A stretch of 7,256 bases of DNA, taken from assembly GCA_025062175.1 (NCBI GenBank), contig JANXAX010000123.1, positions 1 through 7,256 of the forward strand, written 5' to 3'. Below, piece by piece: positions 1 to 4,698 of this stretch. This DNA comes from Anaerolineae bacterium. GTDB lineage: Bacteria > Chloroflexota > Anaerolineae > 4572-78 > NAK82. The translations under genes and the position numbers were made by a program. The first letter of the stretch is position 1. Each line of letters starts with the position of its first letter. The notes under the pieces are model-generated. The model saw only the letters and a program-made list of their open reading frames with translations, did not search any database and had not been told where the DNA came from.

Positions 1-1
1 G

Positions 2-358
2 GTGGTCCTGATCGCAGGCATTATCCTGTTCGGTGTGTTCATGTTTCGCCATCCCGCGACGGCGGCCACGTTGCGCGACATTCTTTTGGTGGTGTTGGGC
101 ATTCAGTCTATGATCATCGGCTTGCTGCTGATGGCTATCTTGACCGCGATCGTCTATCTCGTTTTGAAGCTACATGACCTAATCCACCTGCTCCAGGCGG
201 AGCTGCGTCCCATTATGCAACAAGCCGATGACACTGTGCGTACGGTGCGCAGTCGTGCTATCTTCATCAGCGATTCAGCAGTCAAGCCGGTTATCGAGGT
301 CATGGCATGTGTGGCCGCGGTAAAGAGCATCATCCGATCGTTCACCCGGTTGGAGTGA
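2..358 (+). CDS. Small membrane protein with amphipathic tail, probably 5'-truncated
   Basis: I do not recognise a named family with certainty. The reading frame is open to the left edge; a GTG at position 2 could be a start, but no ribosome binding site can be seen, so the gene may begin outside the window. The visible 118 residues show a hydrophobic stretch at about 1-15, a strong membrane helix at about 26-55, and then a long amphipathic region (56-118) with many Leu, Val and Asp/Arg residues, which ends in a basic patch. This layout (helix plus coiled-coil-like tail) resembles DUF948/YtxG-like proteins often found beside YtxH proteins, and a YtxH-like gene follows 52 bp downstream. The two are therefore probably co-transcribed and act at the cell envelope. 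The function is unknown. The coding call is supported by the hydrophobic pattern and the downstream context; the family assignment is tentative. Confidence 0.7.
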   Translation: MVLIAGIILFGVFMFRHPATAATLRDILLVVLGIQSMIIGLLLMAILTAIVYLVLKLHDLIHLLQAELRPIMQQADDTVRTVRSRAIFISDSAVKPVIEVMACVAAVKSIIRSFTRLE

Positions 359-410
359 TGAAACTACAAAAAACGTTCGGACAGGAATATCCGAGTTCAG
401 GAGGGATCAC

Positions 411-743
411 ATGGCAGAGCGGGAAAACGGTTTTGGTGAATTTTTCGCGGGGTTGATTGTGGGGGGCATGATCGGGGCGGCTTTGGGCTTGCTCTTAGCC
501 CCGCAATCTGGCCCGCAGACGCGCGCGCAGATTCGCAACGCCGGATTGGAGTTAAAAGAGCGTGTGAACGAGACAATTGCCGAGGCCCAGGAAAAAGCTG
601 AGGCGATCACAGCGGATGCACGCCGCCGCGCAGAGGAAATCTTAGCTGAAGCGCGCCAACGGGCGGAGGAAATCATCGCCGAGGCGAGGAAGCGGGCAGA
701 AGAGATCCAAGACAGTCTTCCTCCCATCATCAAATCTGAATAA
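411..743 (+). CDS. YtxH-like membrane-anchored coiled-coil protein
   Basis: This is a 110-residue protein of the YtxH type (small envelope-associated proteins, in Bacillus linked to general stress; biochemical role unknown). The start is fixed by AGGAGGG at 399-405, five bases before the ATG. Residues 11-30 form a glycine-rich hydrophobic segment ending in LLLAPQSGPQTR, which matches the characteristic YtxH GLLxAPxSGxxTR pattern. From residue 40 on the protein is highly charged and alpha-helical. Residues 55-98 consist of four consecutive 11-residue units (hendecads) rich in Ala, Glu and Arg, followed by a short proline-containing tail. The expected topology is one N-terminal membrane helix and a long cytoplasmic coiled coil. 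It lies 52 bp after the preceding membrane gene, and a small dyad (TCGGA at 377-381 with TCCGA at 390-394) sits in the gap. No terminator is evident after it. Confidence 0.88.
   Translation: MAERENGFGEFFAGLIVGGMIGAALGLLLAPQSGPQTRAQIRNAGLELKERVNETIAEAQEKAEAITADARRRAEEILAEARQRAEEIIAEARKRAEEIQDSLPPIIKSE
573..704 (+). repeat. Four tandem 33-bp units encoding an 11-residue coiled-coil repeat
   Basis: The units are TIAEAQEKAEA, ITADARRRAEE, ILAEARQRAEE and IIAEARKRAEE (residues 55-98 of the YtxH-like protein). The period is exactly 11 residues, which fits a right-handed or untwisted coiled coil rather than a heptad. The last three units are the most alike, and their DNA is also similar, which suggests internal duplication. 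Confidence 0.85.
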
Positions 744-854
744 ATCTCTTTTTGCGATGCTTCATGCAGATCATGGGGATGTGCTAGAACATGCCACCTT
801 CGTGATGGATGGGTGCAGACCATTTGAGTCGGTAGGGCGAGGTATTCTTCCAAC

Positions 855-872
855 CATACCTTGCTTGGTATG
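855..872. promoter_or_regulatory. Perfect 6-bp dyad upstream of a promoter (possible operator)
   Basis: CATACC (855-860) is the exact reverse complement of GGTATG (867-872), with a 6-base spacer. Its centre lies about 33 bp upstream of the -10 element at 897. It could bind a dimeric regulator or form a small hairpin. There is no T-run, so it is not a clear terminator. Function is inferred only from position and symmetry. Confidence 0.35.
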
Positions 873-893
873 TGTGCTTGTCCCCGATTTTTG

Positions 894-902
894 TGTTATA
901 CT
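894..902 (+). promoter_or_regulatory. Extended -10 promoter for the small membrane gene
   Basis: TGTTATACT contains an extended -10 (TGn) followed by TATACT at 897-902, five of six matches to TATAAT. No good -35 lies 16-18 bp upstream, which is tolerated by extended -10 promoters. Transcription would begin around 908-910, only about 17 bases before the start codon at 926 and immediately next to the ribosome binding site. Confidence 0.5.
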
Positions 903-925
903 ATATACAGAGGGGGGTGAAAACG

Positions 926-1213
926 ATGGAGTGGTGGGCAGACACCGCGGTCATGGTCGGGATGTTCCTGCTGCGGCTGGGGGTGCCTTTTGCTGTCACC
1001 TTAGCCATTGCATGGGCGCTGAAGCGCCTGAATGCGCGATGGCAGAGAGAGGCCGAGCTGCGGCTCGCATCCCTGAGTCAGGCAATAGCAGCCCAGTGCC
1101 GGTATGCCGGACAAACAAATCCGGTTTGTTGGGTGGCACGTCGTCAAGCAGAAGGCGCTCTGGCAGCCGAGTGCCGTTCCTGCACTCAATTTATGCTACG
1201 CAAGGTGGCGTGA
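926..1213 (+). CDS. Small single-pass membrane protein with a four-cysteine tail
   Basis: This is a hypothetical protein of 95 residues. The ATG at 926 is chosen because AGGGGGGTGA (911-920) lies at a suitable distance before it; the frame can be extended to 872 but without a ribosome binding site, and the promoter lies inside that extension. Residues 8-32 form one membrane helix, followed by a basic/amphipathic linker rich in Trp, Arg and Glu (33-50). The tail contains Cys58, Cys68, Cys83 and Cys86, in a C-x9-C-x14-C-x2-C pattern with a Pro-Val-Cys-Trp motif at 66-69. I recall similar short membrane proteins with a PCW and CxxC tail in Chloroflexota, but I cannot name the family. Four spaced cysteines could bind zinc or an iron-sulfur cluster, or form disulfides. 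It appears monocistronic, with its own promoter and non-coding sequence on both sides. Confidence 0.75.
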   Translation: MEWWADTAVMVGMFLLRLGVPFAVTLAIAWALKRLNARWQREAELRLASLSQAIAAQCRYAGQTNPVCWVARRQAEGALAAECRSCTQFMLRKVA

Positions 1214-1308
1214 GCAGCCTAATCCGCAACTGGACCTGAACACAGTATATATCCCTTTAAAATCCATCAAGTCTACAGACGCTATGCGGTAAAATCTCCG
1301 CTGCTCGT

Positions 1309-1332
1309 ACGGGCGACCGGCCGGTCGCCCGT
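1309..1332. repeat. Perfect 24-bp GC-rich palindrome
   Basis: The left half ACGGGCGACCGG (1309-1320) is followed directly by its exact reverse complement (1321-1332). With one bulged T at 1333 the pairing extends by three more pairs to 1306-1336. In RNA it would form a very stable hairpin with about ten pairs and a GGCC loop. It lies 95 bp after the stop codon of the small membrane gene. No T-run follows, so it is not a canonical intrinsic terminator; it may be a Rho-assisted or mRNA-stabilising 3' hairpin, or a binding site for a dimeric protein. Confidence 0.8.
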
Positions 1333-1392
1333 TACGCGTGTGGCTCGGTTTGACCTCCGCCTCTCCTTATAATGGAATGCGCCAGTTTTCTC

Positions 1393-1443
1393 GCGCATGC
1401 GCTCTGCATATGCAAATGGTGTTGTAGATCGTCTGGCACGTGC
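1393..1443. repeat. Cluster of three short perfect palindromes upstream of fabF
   Basis: GCGCATGCGC (1393-1402), TGCATATGCA (1405-1414) and GCACGTGC (1436-1443) are each perfectly self-complementary. Related CATAT-containing words recur nearby at about 1458-1463 and 1475-1480. The cluster lies just upstream of the predicted fabF promoter, where operators or alternative structures would be expected. No known regulator site is recognised. Confidence 0.4.
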
Positions 1444-1454
1444 ACTCCCACAAC

Positions 1455-1483
1455 TTGCCATATGATCCGGTTATGCATATACT
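1455..1483 (+). promoter_or_regulatory. Sigma-70-type promoter for fabF
   Basis: TTGCCA (1455-1460) and TATACT (1478-1483) each match the consensus at five of six positions and are separated by exactly 17 bp. Transcription would start near 1490, giving a leader of about 37 bases that contains the fabF ribosome binding site at 1514-1519. Confidence 0.6.
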
Positions 1484-1526
1484 GGCGTCCATTCGGACAA
1501 TCACTCTCCGGTCAGGAGGCTTGCGT

Positions 1527-2771
1527 GTGACTCGAGTTTTTGTCACCGGCTTGGGAGCCATCACGCCGATTGGTAATGATGTGCCCACTTTCTGGAACAA
1601 TCTGGTGAACGGGGTGTCGGGGGCAGGCTATATCACCGCCTTCGACGCCAGCGATTTCCCGGTGCGCATCGCGTGTGAAGTGAAGGGGTTTGATCCTTCT
1701 CGCTGGATGGACTTCAAGACCATTAAGCGCACAGCGACGGTGACGCAATATGCCATCGCGGCAAGCCGGCAGGCATTGGAAGACGCCGGATTGACCATCG
1801 ATGGGAACAACGCTGAACGTGCCGGGGTCGTAATCGCGACCGGCGGCGGTGGCATCGGGATGATGGAGGAAGCCACCCTCATTCTAGTGGAAAAAGGCCC
1901 GCGAGCCATCAACCCCTTTTTGCTTCCTATCATTATGCCTAACGCGGTCTCGTGCCTGGTCTCGATCGAGATCGGAGCTAAGGGCCCGGTGTTGACCAGC
2001 ACCCTGGCGTGCGCCAGCGGCAGCTATGCGTTGATCGAGGCCTATCATTTCATCCAGCGCGGTGAAGCGGACTTTGTGATCGCGGGTGGATGTGAATCGG
2101 TCAACACCAAACTAGCCTTCGCCTCGTTGGCACGTATGGGAGCGCTCTCGTGTCGCAATGATGACCCGCAACGCGCCAGTCGCCCCTTTGACAAAAATCG
2201 CGACGGATTCGTGTATGGCGAAGGCGCCACCGTGCTTATTTTAGAAAGCGAGGAACACGCCCGTGCGCGCGGCGCAAAGAACATTTATGCCGAGGTGTTG
2301 GGCGGGCGTCTGACAGGTGATGCCTATCACATCACCGCGCCCGACCCCAACGGAGATGGTGCGGTGCGCGCGATGCGTGGCGCGTTGGAAGTGAGTGGAT
2401 TGCAACCCACCGATGTGGATGTCATCTTCGCGCACGGCACCAGCACCCCCCTGAATGATGTCACCGAGACAAAGGCGATCAAGCGCGTCTTCGGTGAGCA
2501 TGCGTATAAATTGGCGGTAACAGCGACGAAATCCATGGTAGGTCACATCATGGGAGGTGCCGGCAGCATCTCCGCCGTGGCTGCCGCTCTTTGTCTGAAA
2601 CATGGGATTATCCCGCCCACGATCAACTATGAGACCCCAGATCCAGAATGTGATCTGGATTATGTGCCCAACCAAGCACGTCGGGCCGATGTCAAAGTGG
2701 CGCTTGTTAACGCTTTTGGCTTCGGTGGACAAAACGTCGTGGTGGCTATGCGACGCTACGATGGACGATAG
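1527..2771 (+). CDS. fabF: 3-oxoacyl-[acyl-carrier-protein] synthase II (KAS II)
   Basis: This is the condensing enzyme of type II fatty acid synthesis. It joins malonyl-ACP to a growing acyl-ACP with loss of carbon dioxide, in the cytoplasm. The GTG at 1527 is preferred because AGGAGG (1514-1519) lies seven bases upstream; a longer reading from 1440 would add 29 unrelated residues and include the promoter. The resulting 414 residues match the family length. The N-terminus VFVTGLGAITPIGN is typical. The catalytic triad is complete: Cys162 in LACASGS, His303 in AHGTSTPLND and His340 in VGHIMGGAGS, with Lys335 also present; these positions nearly coincide with E. coli FabF. The glycine-rich C-terminus NAFGFGGQNV is present. 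The gene stands alone, without acpP or other fab genes beside it, and probably has its own promoter. FabF is preferred over FabB on overall sequence character and length. Confidence 0.96.
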   Translation: MTRVFVTGLGAITPIGNDVPTFWNNLVNGVSGAGYITAFDASDFPVRIACEVKGFDPSRWMDFKTIKRTATVTQYAIAASRQALEDAGLTIDGNNAERAGVVIATGGGGIGMMEEATLILVEKGPRAINPFLLPIIMPNAVSCLVSIEIGAKGPVLTSTLACASGSYALIEAYHFIQRGEADFVIAGGCESVNTKLAFASLARMGALSCRNDDPQRASRPFDKNRDGFVYGEGATVLILESEEHARARGAKNIYAEVLGGRLTGDAYHITAPDPNGDGAVRAMRGALEVSGLQPTDVDVIFAHGTSTPLNDVTETKAIKRVFGEHAYKLAVTATKSMVGHIMGGAGSISAVAAALCLKHGIIPPTINYETPDPECDLDYVPNQARRADVKVALVNAFGFGGQNVVVAMRRYDGR

Positions 2772-3138
2772 ACGCGCCGTCGCAGCGTTGAAACACGCGT
2801 GGCGATAGGTGGCCGCCATACTTCGGGAGATCAGTTGACAGATCTCTTCGGGTGTACTTTGGGGGGAGAGGTGGAACGGGGTGACAAGTCAAAGCGATCG
2901 GAATTGCCGCCTTTAAGCCTGTGGCCGAGCGTCCGTCGGTGTGGATGGACTCGACCCAAGCCGTGCGTGAGCAAGTGGCAAGTTGGTCGCTCCCTGATAG
3001 TCACGGCTTGCACAGATTATAGAGAGCGAGAGACAAGCACCCTCACGGGGAGACGCCCGCCAGAGGTGACGTCATTCGCCGGTCCCATGTGGGTTCCCAT
3101 TCGCTCCCAGGAAATAACATCAGATCTCTTGGGCCGGT
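2772..3138 (+). other. Long non-coding region between fabF and the atp promoter
   Basis: No credible gene is seen. One open frame (2799-3221) lacks a ribosome binding site, has a Cys/Arg-rich composition unlike a real protein and runs across the atp promoter. The region holds a dyad near its left end (GAGATC 2827-2832 and GATCTC 2841-2846), a block of adjacent potential hairpins (2866-3059), the palindrome TGACGTCA (3067-3074) and a second copy of CAGATCTCTT (2839-2848 and 3121-3130). No clear intrinsic terminator for fabF was found. Confidence 0.65.
2866..3059 (+). ncRNA. Candidate structured RNA (adjacent hairpins), family not recognised
   Basis: By eye, three potential stems follow one another almost without gaps. 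The first is GCCGC (2906-2910) with GTGGC (2921-2925), one G-U pair. The second is CGA plus GTCC (2926-2934, two bases bulged) with GGACTCG (2947-2953). The third is a perfect 9-bp stem, CAAGCCGTG (2957-2965) with CACGGCTTG (3002-3010). They could be enclosed by GAG-A-GGTG (2866-2873) pairing with CACCCTC (3038-3044). A further small stem is CGGG (3046-3049) with CCCG (3056-3059). I compared it from memory with RNase P, tmRNA, 6S, SRP RNA, T-box and common riboswitches and found no convincing match. Short stems also arise by chance in GC-rich DNA, so this is only a candidate. Confidence 0.3.
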
Positions 3139-3167
3139 TTGGCCGACCTAAAAGGAAGTGTTATAAT
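3139..3167 (+). promoter_or_regulatory. Strong sigma-70-type promoter for the atp operon
   Basis: TTGGCC (3139-3144) is followed after exactly 17 bp by a perfect TATAAT (3162-3167), which is also an extended -10 because TG lies at 3159-3160. Transcription would begin near 3174, leaving a leader of about 104 bases before atpB. It is the best promoter in the window and fits the high expression expected of ATP synthase. Confidence 0.75.
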
Positions 3168-3178
3168 TATCGTTCGGC

Positions 3179-3210
3179 AACTGCCACCCCGCCATGTCGA
3201 GGCAGTTTTT
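3179..3210 (+). terminator. Hairpin plus T-run in the atpB leader (possible attenuator)
   Basis: AACTGCC (3179-3185) pairs perfectly with GGCAGTT (3201-3207) across a 15-base loop, and the 3' arm merges into a run of five T (3206-3210). This looks like a weak intrinsic terminator located only a few bases after the predicted transcription start. It could act as an attenuator, a 5'-stabilising hairpin, or the end of a short upstream transcript. A second small hairpin, GCTC (3226-3229) with GAGC (3236-3239), follows. Confidence 0.45.
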
Positions 3211-3255
3211 GCGGAGAATAAACTCGCTCTGATGTGAGCAAAACCCTGACTTATT

Positions 3256-3261
3256 AGGAGG
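3256..3261 (+). promoter_or_regulatory. atpB: Unusually distant ribosome binding site of atpB
   Basis: AGGAGG is a perfect Shine-Dalgarno core but lies 16 bases before the only plausible start codon (ATG 3278); 5-9 bases is usual. No ATG, GTG or TTG in any frame lies at the normal distance. The spacer is GC-rich and contains GGGCCC. Confidence 0.6.
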
Positions 3262-3277
3262 GAAGCGGGCCCAAGCG

Positions 3278-4336
3278 ATGCCACGCAAGCTCAAAATCCT
3301 CTTGGCCGTCCTCGGTGCAATTGTCTTAATGATACTCGGGAATATGTTCCTGCGGTTTCATTTGCCCCCAGTGACGGTCAAAGCGGAGCCCCTCCCAGGT
3401 TTTGTCATCGGTGGTGTGCGCATCACCAATTCGCTGGTCACCGCCTTGCTGGTAGACATCATCCTGGTCGTGCTGGCTATCCTGGCGACACGCCGTATGC
3501 AGCTGGTGCCTTCTGGACTCCAGAACTTTATGGAGTTCATAGTTGAGACCCTCTATAACTTGACCCATTCGATTGCAGGCAGCAAGTGGGCGCCACGTTT
3601 CTTTGCCATCGTCGCCACGATCTTCTTCTATGTGTTGGTGTCCAATTGGTTCGGGTTGCTTCCGGGATTGGCGGCAGTGGGATTTTGCGAATCACACGCC
3701 GAGGTGGCCGTGCTGCATCAACCCACTATTTGGGACCGCGTGCACGAACGCACCACAGCACGCCTGGCGGCCCCACTGCCGGCTAAGGAGGGCGAAAAGG
3801 GTGCCCACGGTGTTCACGTGTACTGGGGCTGTCAACCCGGCGAAATTATTGTGCCCCTTTTTCGTTCGCCCAGCACTGACCTGAGCAGCAATCTGGCGTT
3901 GGCGCTGGTCTCGGTGGGTATGACCCAAGTGTTTGGCGTGATGGCCTTGGGGGCACGCTATTTCACCAAATTCTTCAATATATCTGGCATCCTGCGAGCT
4001 TTCAAGCCCGATGCCAGCGGACAGCGGCGTGGCTGTGCCGGCATGCTGGGCACTTTTTTGTTCGGCTGTATCGAATTCTTCGTGAGCATTCTAGAAGCTG
4101 TCACGGAAGTGGCCAAGCTCCTCTCATTCTCTTTCCGACTTTTCGGCAACATCTTTGCCGGCGAAGTGATGCTCCTCGTGCTGGCTTCGTTGATGCCTCT
4201 CGTGTTGACATTGCCTTTCATCGGTTTGGAGGTCTTCGTCGGCCTGATCCAAGCCTTTATCTTTTATGTGCTGACGCTGGCATTCTTTACGATCGCGACC
4301 GTGACTCATGAAAGCCAGAACACGCACAGTGAATAG
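3278..4336 (+). CDS. atpB: F0 ATP synthase subunit a, long form
   Basis: Subunit a is the membrane stator that forms the two proton half-channels against the c-ring. The 352 residues contain an extra N-terminal membrane helix (about 7-26), then family helices at about 50-71, 106-130, 204-225, 258-300 and 305-342. The essential arginine is Arg287 in SFRLFGNIFAGE, with Asn291 and Glu296 corresponding to E. coli Asn214 and Glu219. Gln325 in QAFIF matches E. coli Gln252, and Glu318 sits where E. coli has His245. The protein is longer than E. coli subunit a (271) because of the N-terminal helix and a loop at about 135-195 between LLPG and the STDLSSNLALAL helix. By homology that loop faces outside; it contains Cys137, His140, His147, His156, His177, His180 and Cys185. 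atpB is the first gene of the operon, and no atpI precedes it. Its ribosome binding site is unusually distant. Confidence 0.95.
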   Translation: MPRKLKILLAVLGAIVLMILGNMFLRFHLPPVTVKAEPLPGFVIGGVRITNSLVTALLVDIILVVLAILATRRMQLVPSGLQNFMEFIVETLYNLTHSIAGSKWAPRFFAIVATIFFYVLVSNWFGLLPGLAAVGFCESHAEVAVLHQPTIWDRVHERTTARLAAPLPAKEGEKGAHGVHVYWGCQPGEIIVPLFRSPSTDLSSNLALALVSVGMTQVFGVMALGARYFTKFFNISGILRAFKPDASGQRRGCAGMLGTFLFGCIEFFVSILEAVTEVAKLLSFSFRLFGNIFAGEVMLLVLASLMPLVLTLPFIGLEVFVGLIQAFIFYVLTLAFFTIATVTHESQNTHSE

Positions 4337-4337
4337 C

Positions 4338-4384
4338 ATCCAGGTTTTTGCCCCAATATCGCCCCTCGAAGGGAATACCTGGAT
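4338..4384 (+). promoter_or_regulatory. Intercistronic stem-loop between atpB and atpE
   Basis: ATCCAGGT (4338-4345) pairs exactly with ACCTGGAT (4377-4384), enclosing a smaller hairpin CCCT-CGA-AGGG (4363-4373). The structure lies directly after the atpB stop codon and 43 bases before atpE, in the 91-base gap. Such structures can protect or process mRNA and help set the high level of the c subunit relative to a. There is no T-run at the stem's 3' side, so it is not a canonical terminator. Confidence 0.5.
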
Positions 4385-4427
4385 TCATGACATAAGTGAG
4401 TACGTGTTGCTCAAGGAGGACTGAGAT

Positions 4428-4658
4428 ATGGAGCCTACAACCTTTAAGCTATTGGCAGCCGGATTGGCCATCGGTTTGGGCGCGTTAGGTCCGGGGATCG
4501 GTATCGGCATTGTCGCCCTCGGCGCTCTTTCGGCAATCGGACGCAACCCCGAGGCGGCCAGTCAGGTGCAGACCAACATGTTTATCGGAATCGCCTTCGC
4601 CGAAGCCGTGGCTATTTACGCATTGGTGGTGGCGCTCATCCTGCTCTTTGTGGTCTGA
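4428..4658 (+). CDS. atpE: F0 ATP synthase subunit c
   Basis: Subunit c is the proteolipid of the rotating membrane ring. The 76 residues form two membrane helices (about 5-33 and 49-75) joined by the polar loop Arg39-Asn40-Pro41, which contacts gamma and epsilon. Helix 1 carries the glycine motif GPGIGIG (21-27) that packs neighbouring subunits. The ion-binding carboxylate is Glu59 in AFAEAVAIYALV. The residues that coordinate sodium in Ilyobacter-type rings are absent: Ile26 replaces the Gln and Ala60 replaces the Ser after the Glu. Proton coupling is therefore inferred. The start is supported by AAGGAGG (4413-4419), eight bases upstream, the best-spaced ribosome binding site in the operon. 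The gene follows atpB after 91 bp and precedes atpF by 40 bp. Confidence 0.97.
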   Translation: MEPTTFKLLAAGLAIGLGALGPGIGIGIVALGALSAIGRNPEAASQVQTNMFIGIAFAEAVAIYALVVALILLFVV

Positions 4659-4698
4659 TCCATCACGCAAAAGCCCTTACCCAAGGGAGGATGAGAGA

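Larger units (their letters stand above)
1214..1526 (+). other. Intergenic region rich in palindromes, carrying the fabF promoter
   Basis: No credible gene is seen in these 313 bases. They hold an AT-rich stretch (1245-1295), a perfect 24-bp palindrome (1309-1332), an isolated TATAAT (1368-1373), several short palindromes (1393-1443), the likely fabF promoter (1455-1483) and the fabF ribosome binding site AGGAGG (1514-1519). A long-range inverted repeat also occurs: CGCCAGT at 1380-1386 pairs with ACTGGCG at 1481-1487. Confidence 0.7.

Noticed and set aside
757..1239. 160-codon frame overlapping the small membrane gene
   Set aside because: It lacks a ribosome binding site and crosses the promoter and the better-supported gene at 926-1213 in another frame.
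1350..1373. TTGACC and TATAAT as a promoter for fabF
   Set aside because: The hexamers are individually good but only 12 bp apart; the pair at 1455-1483 has 17-bp spacing and sits at a better distance from the gene. The TATAAT alone could still be used with a weak -35.
2241..2819. Long antisense reading frame opposite fabF (192 codons)
   Set aside because: It mirrors the codon structure of fabF, whose catalytic motifs are intact; no ribosome binding site or recognisable protein features.
2835..2860. TTGACA with TACTTT as a promoter after fabF
   Set aside because: The spacing is only 14 bp and the -10 is poor.
2866..2886. Resemblance of AGGTGGAACGGGGTG to a T-box antiterminator motif
   Set aside because: The conserved T-box core is not fully matched, no specifier stem was found, and the downstream genes are not aminoacyl-tRNA synthetase or amino-acid genes.
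2799..3221. Open reading frame of 140 codons between fabF and atpB
   Set aside because: It has no ribosome binding site, a composition rich in Cys, Arg and Trp with no hydrophobic core or motif, and it runs through the atp promoter and leader hairpin.
3232..3237. ATG-TGA minimal start-stop element in the atpB leader
   Set aside because: It could arise by chance and no convincing ribosome binding site lies before it.
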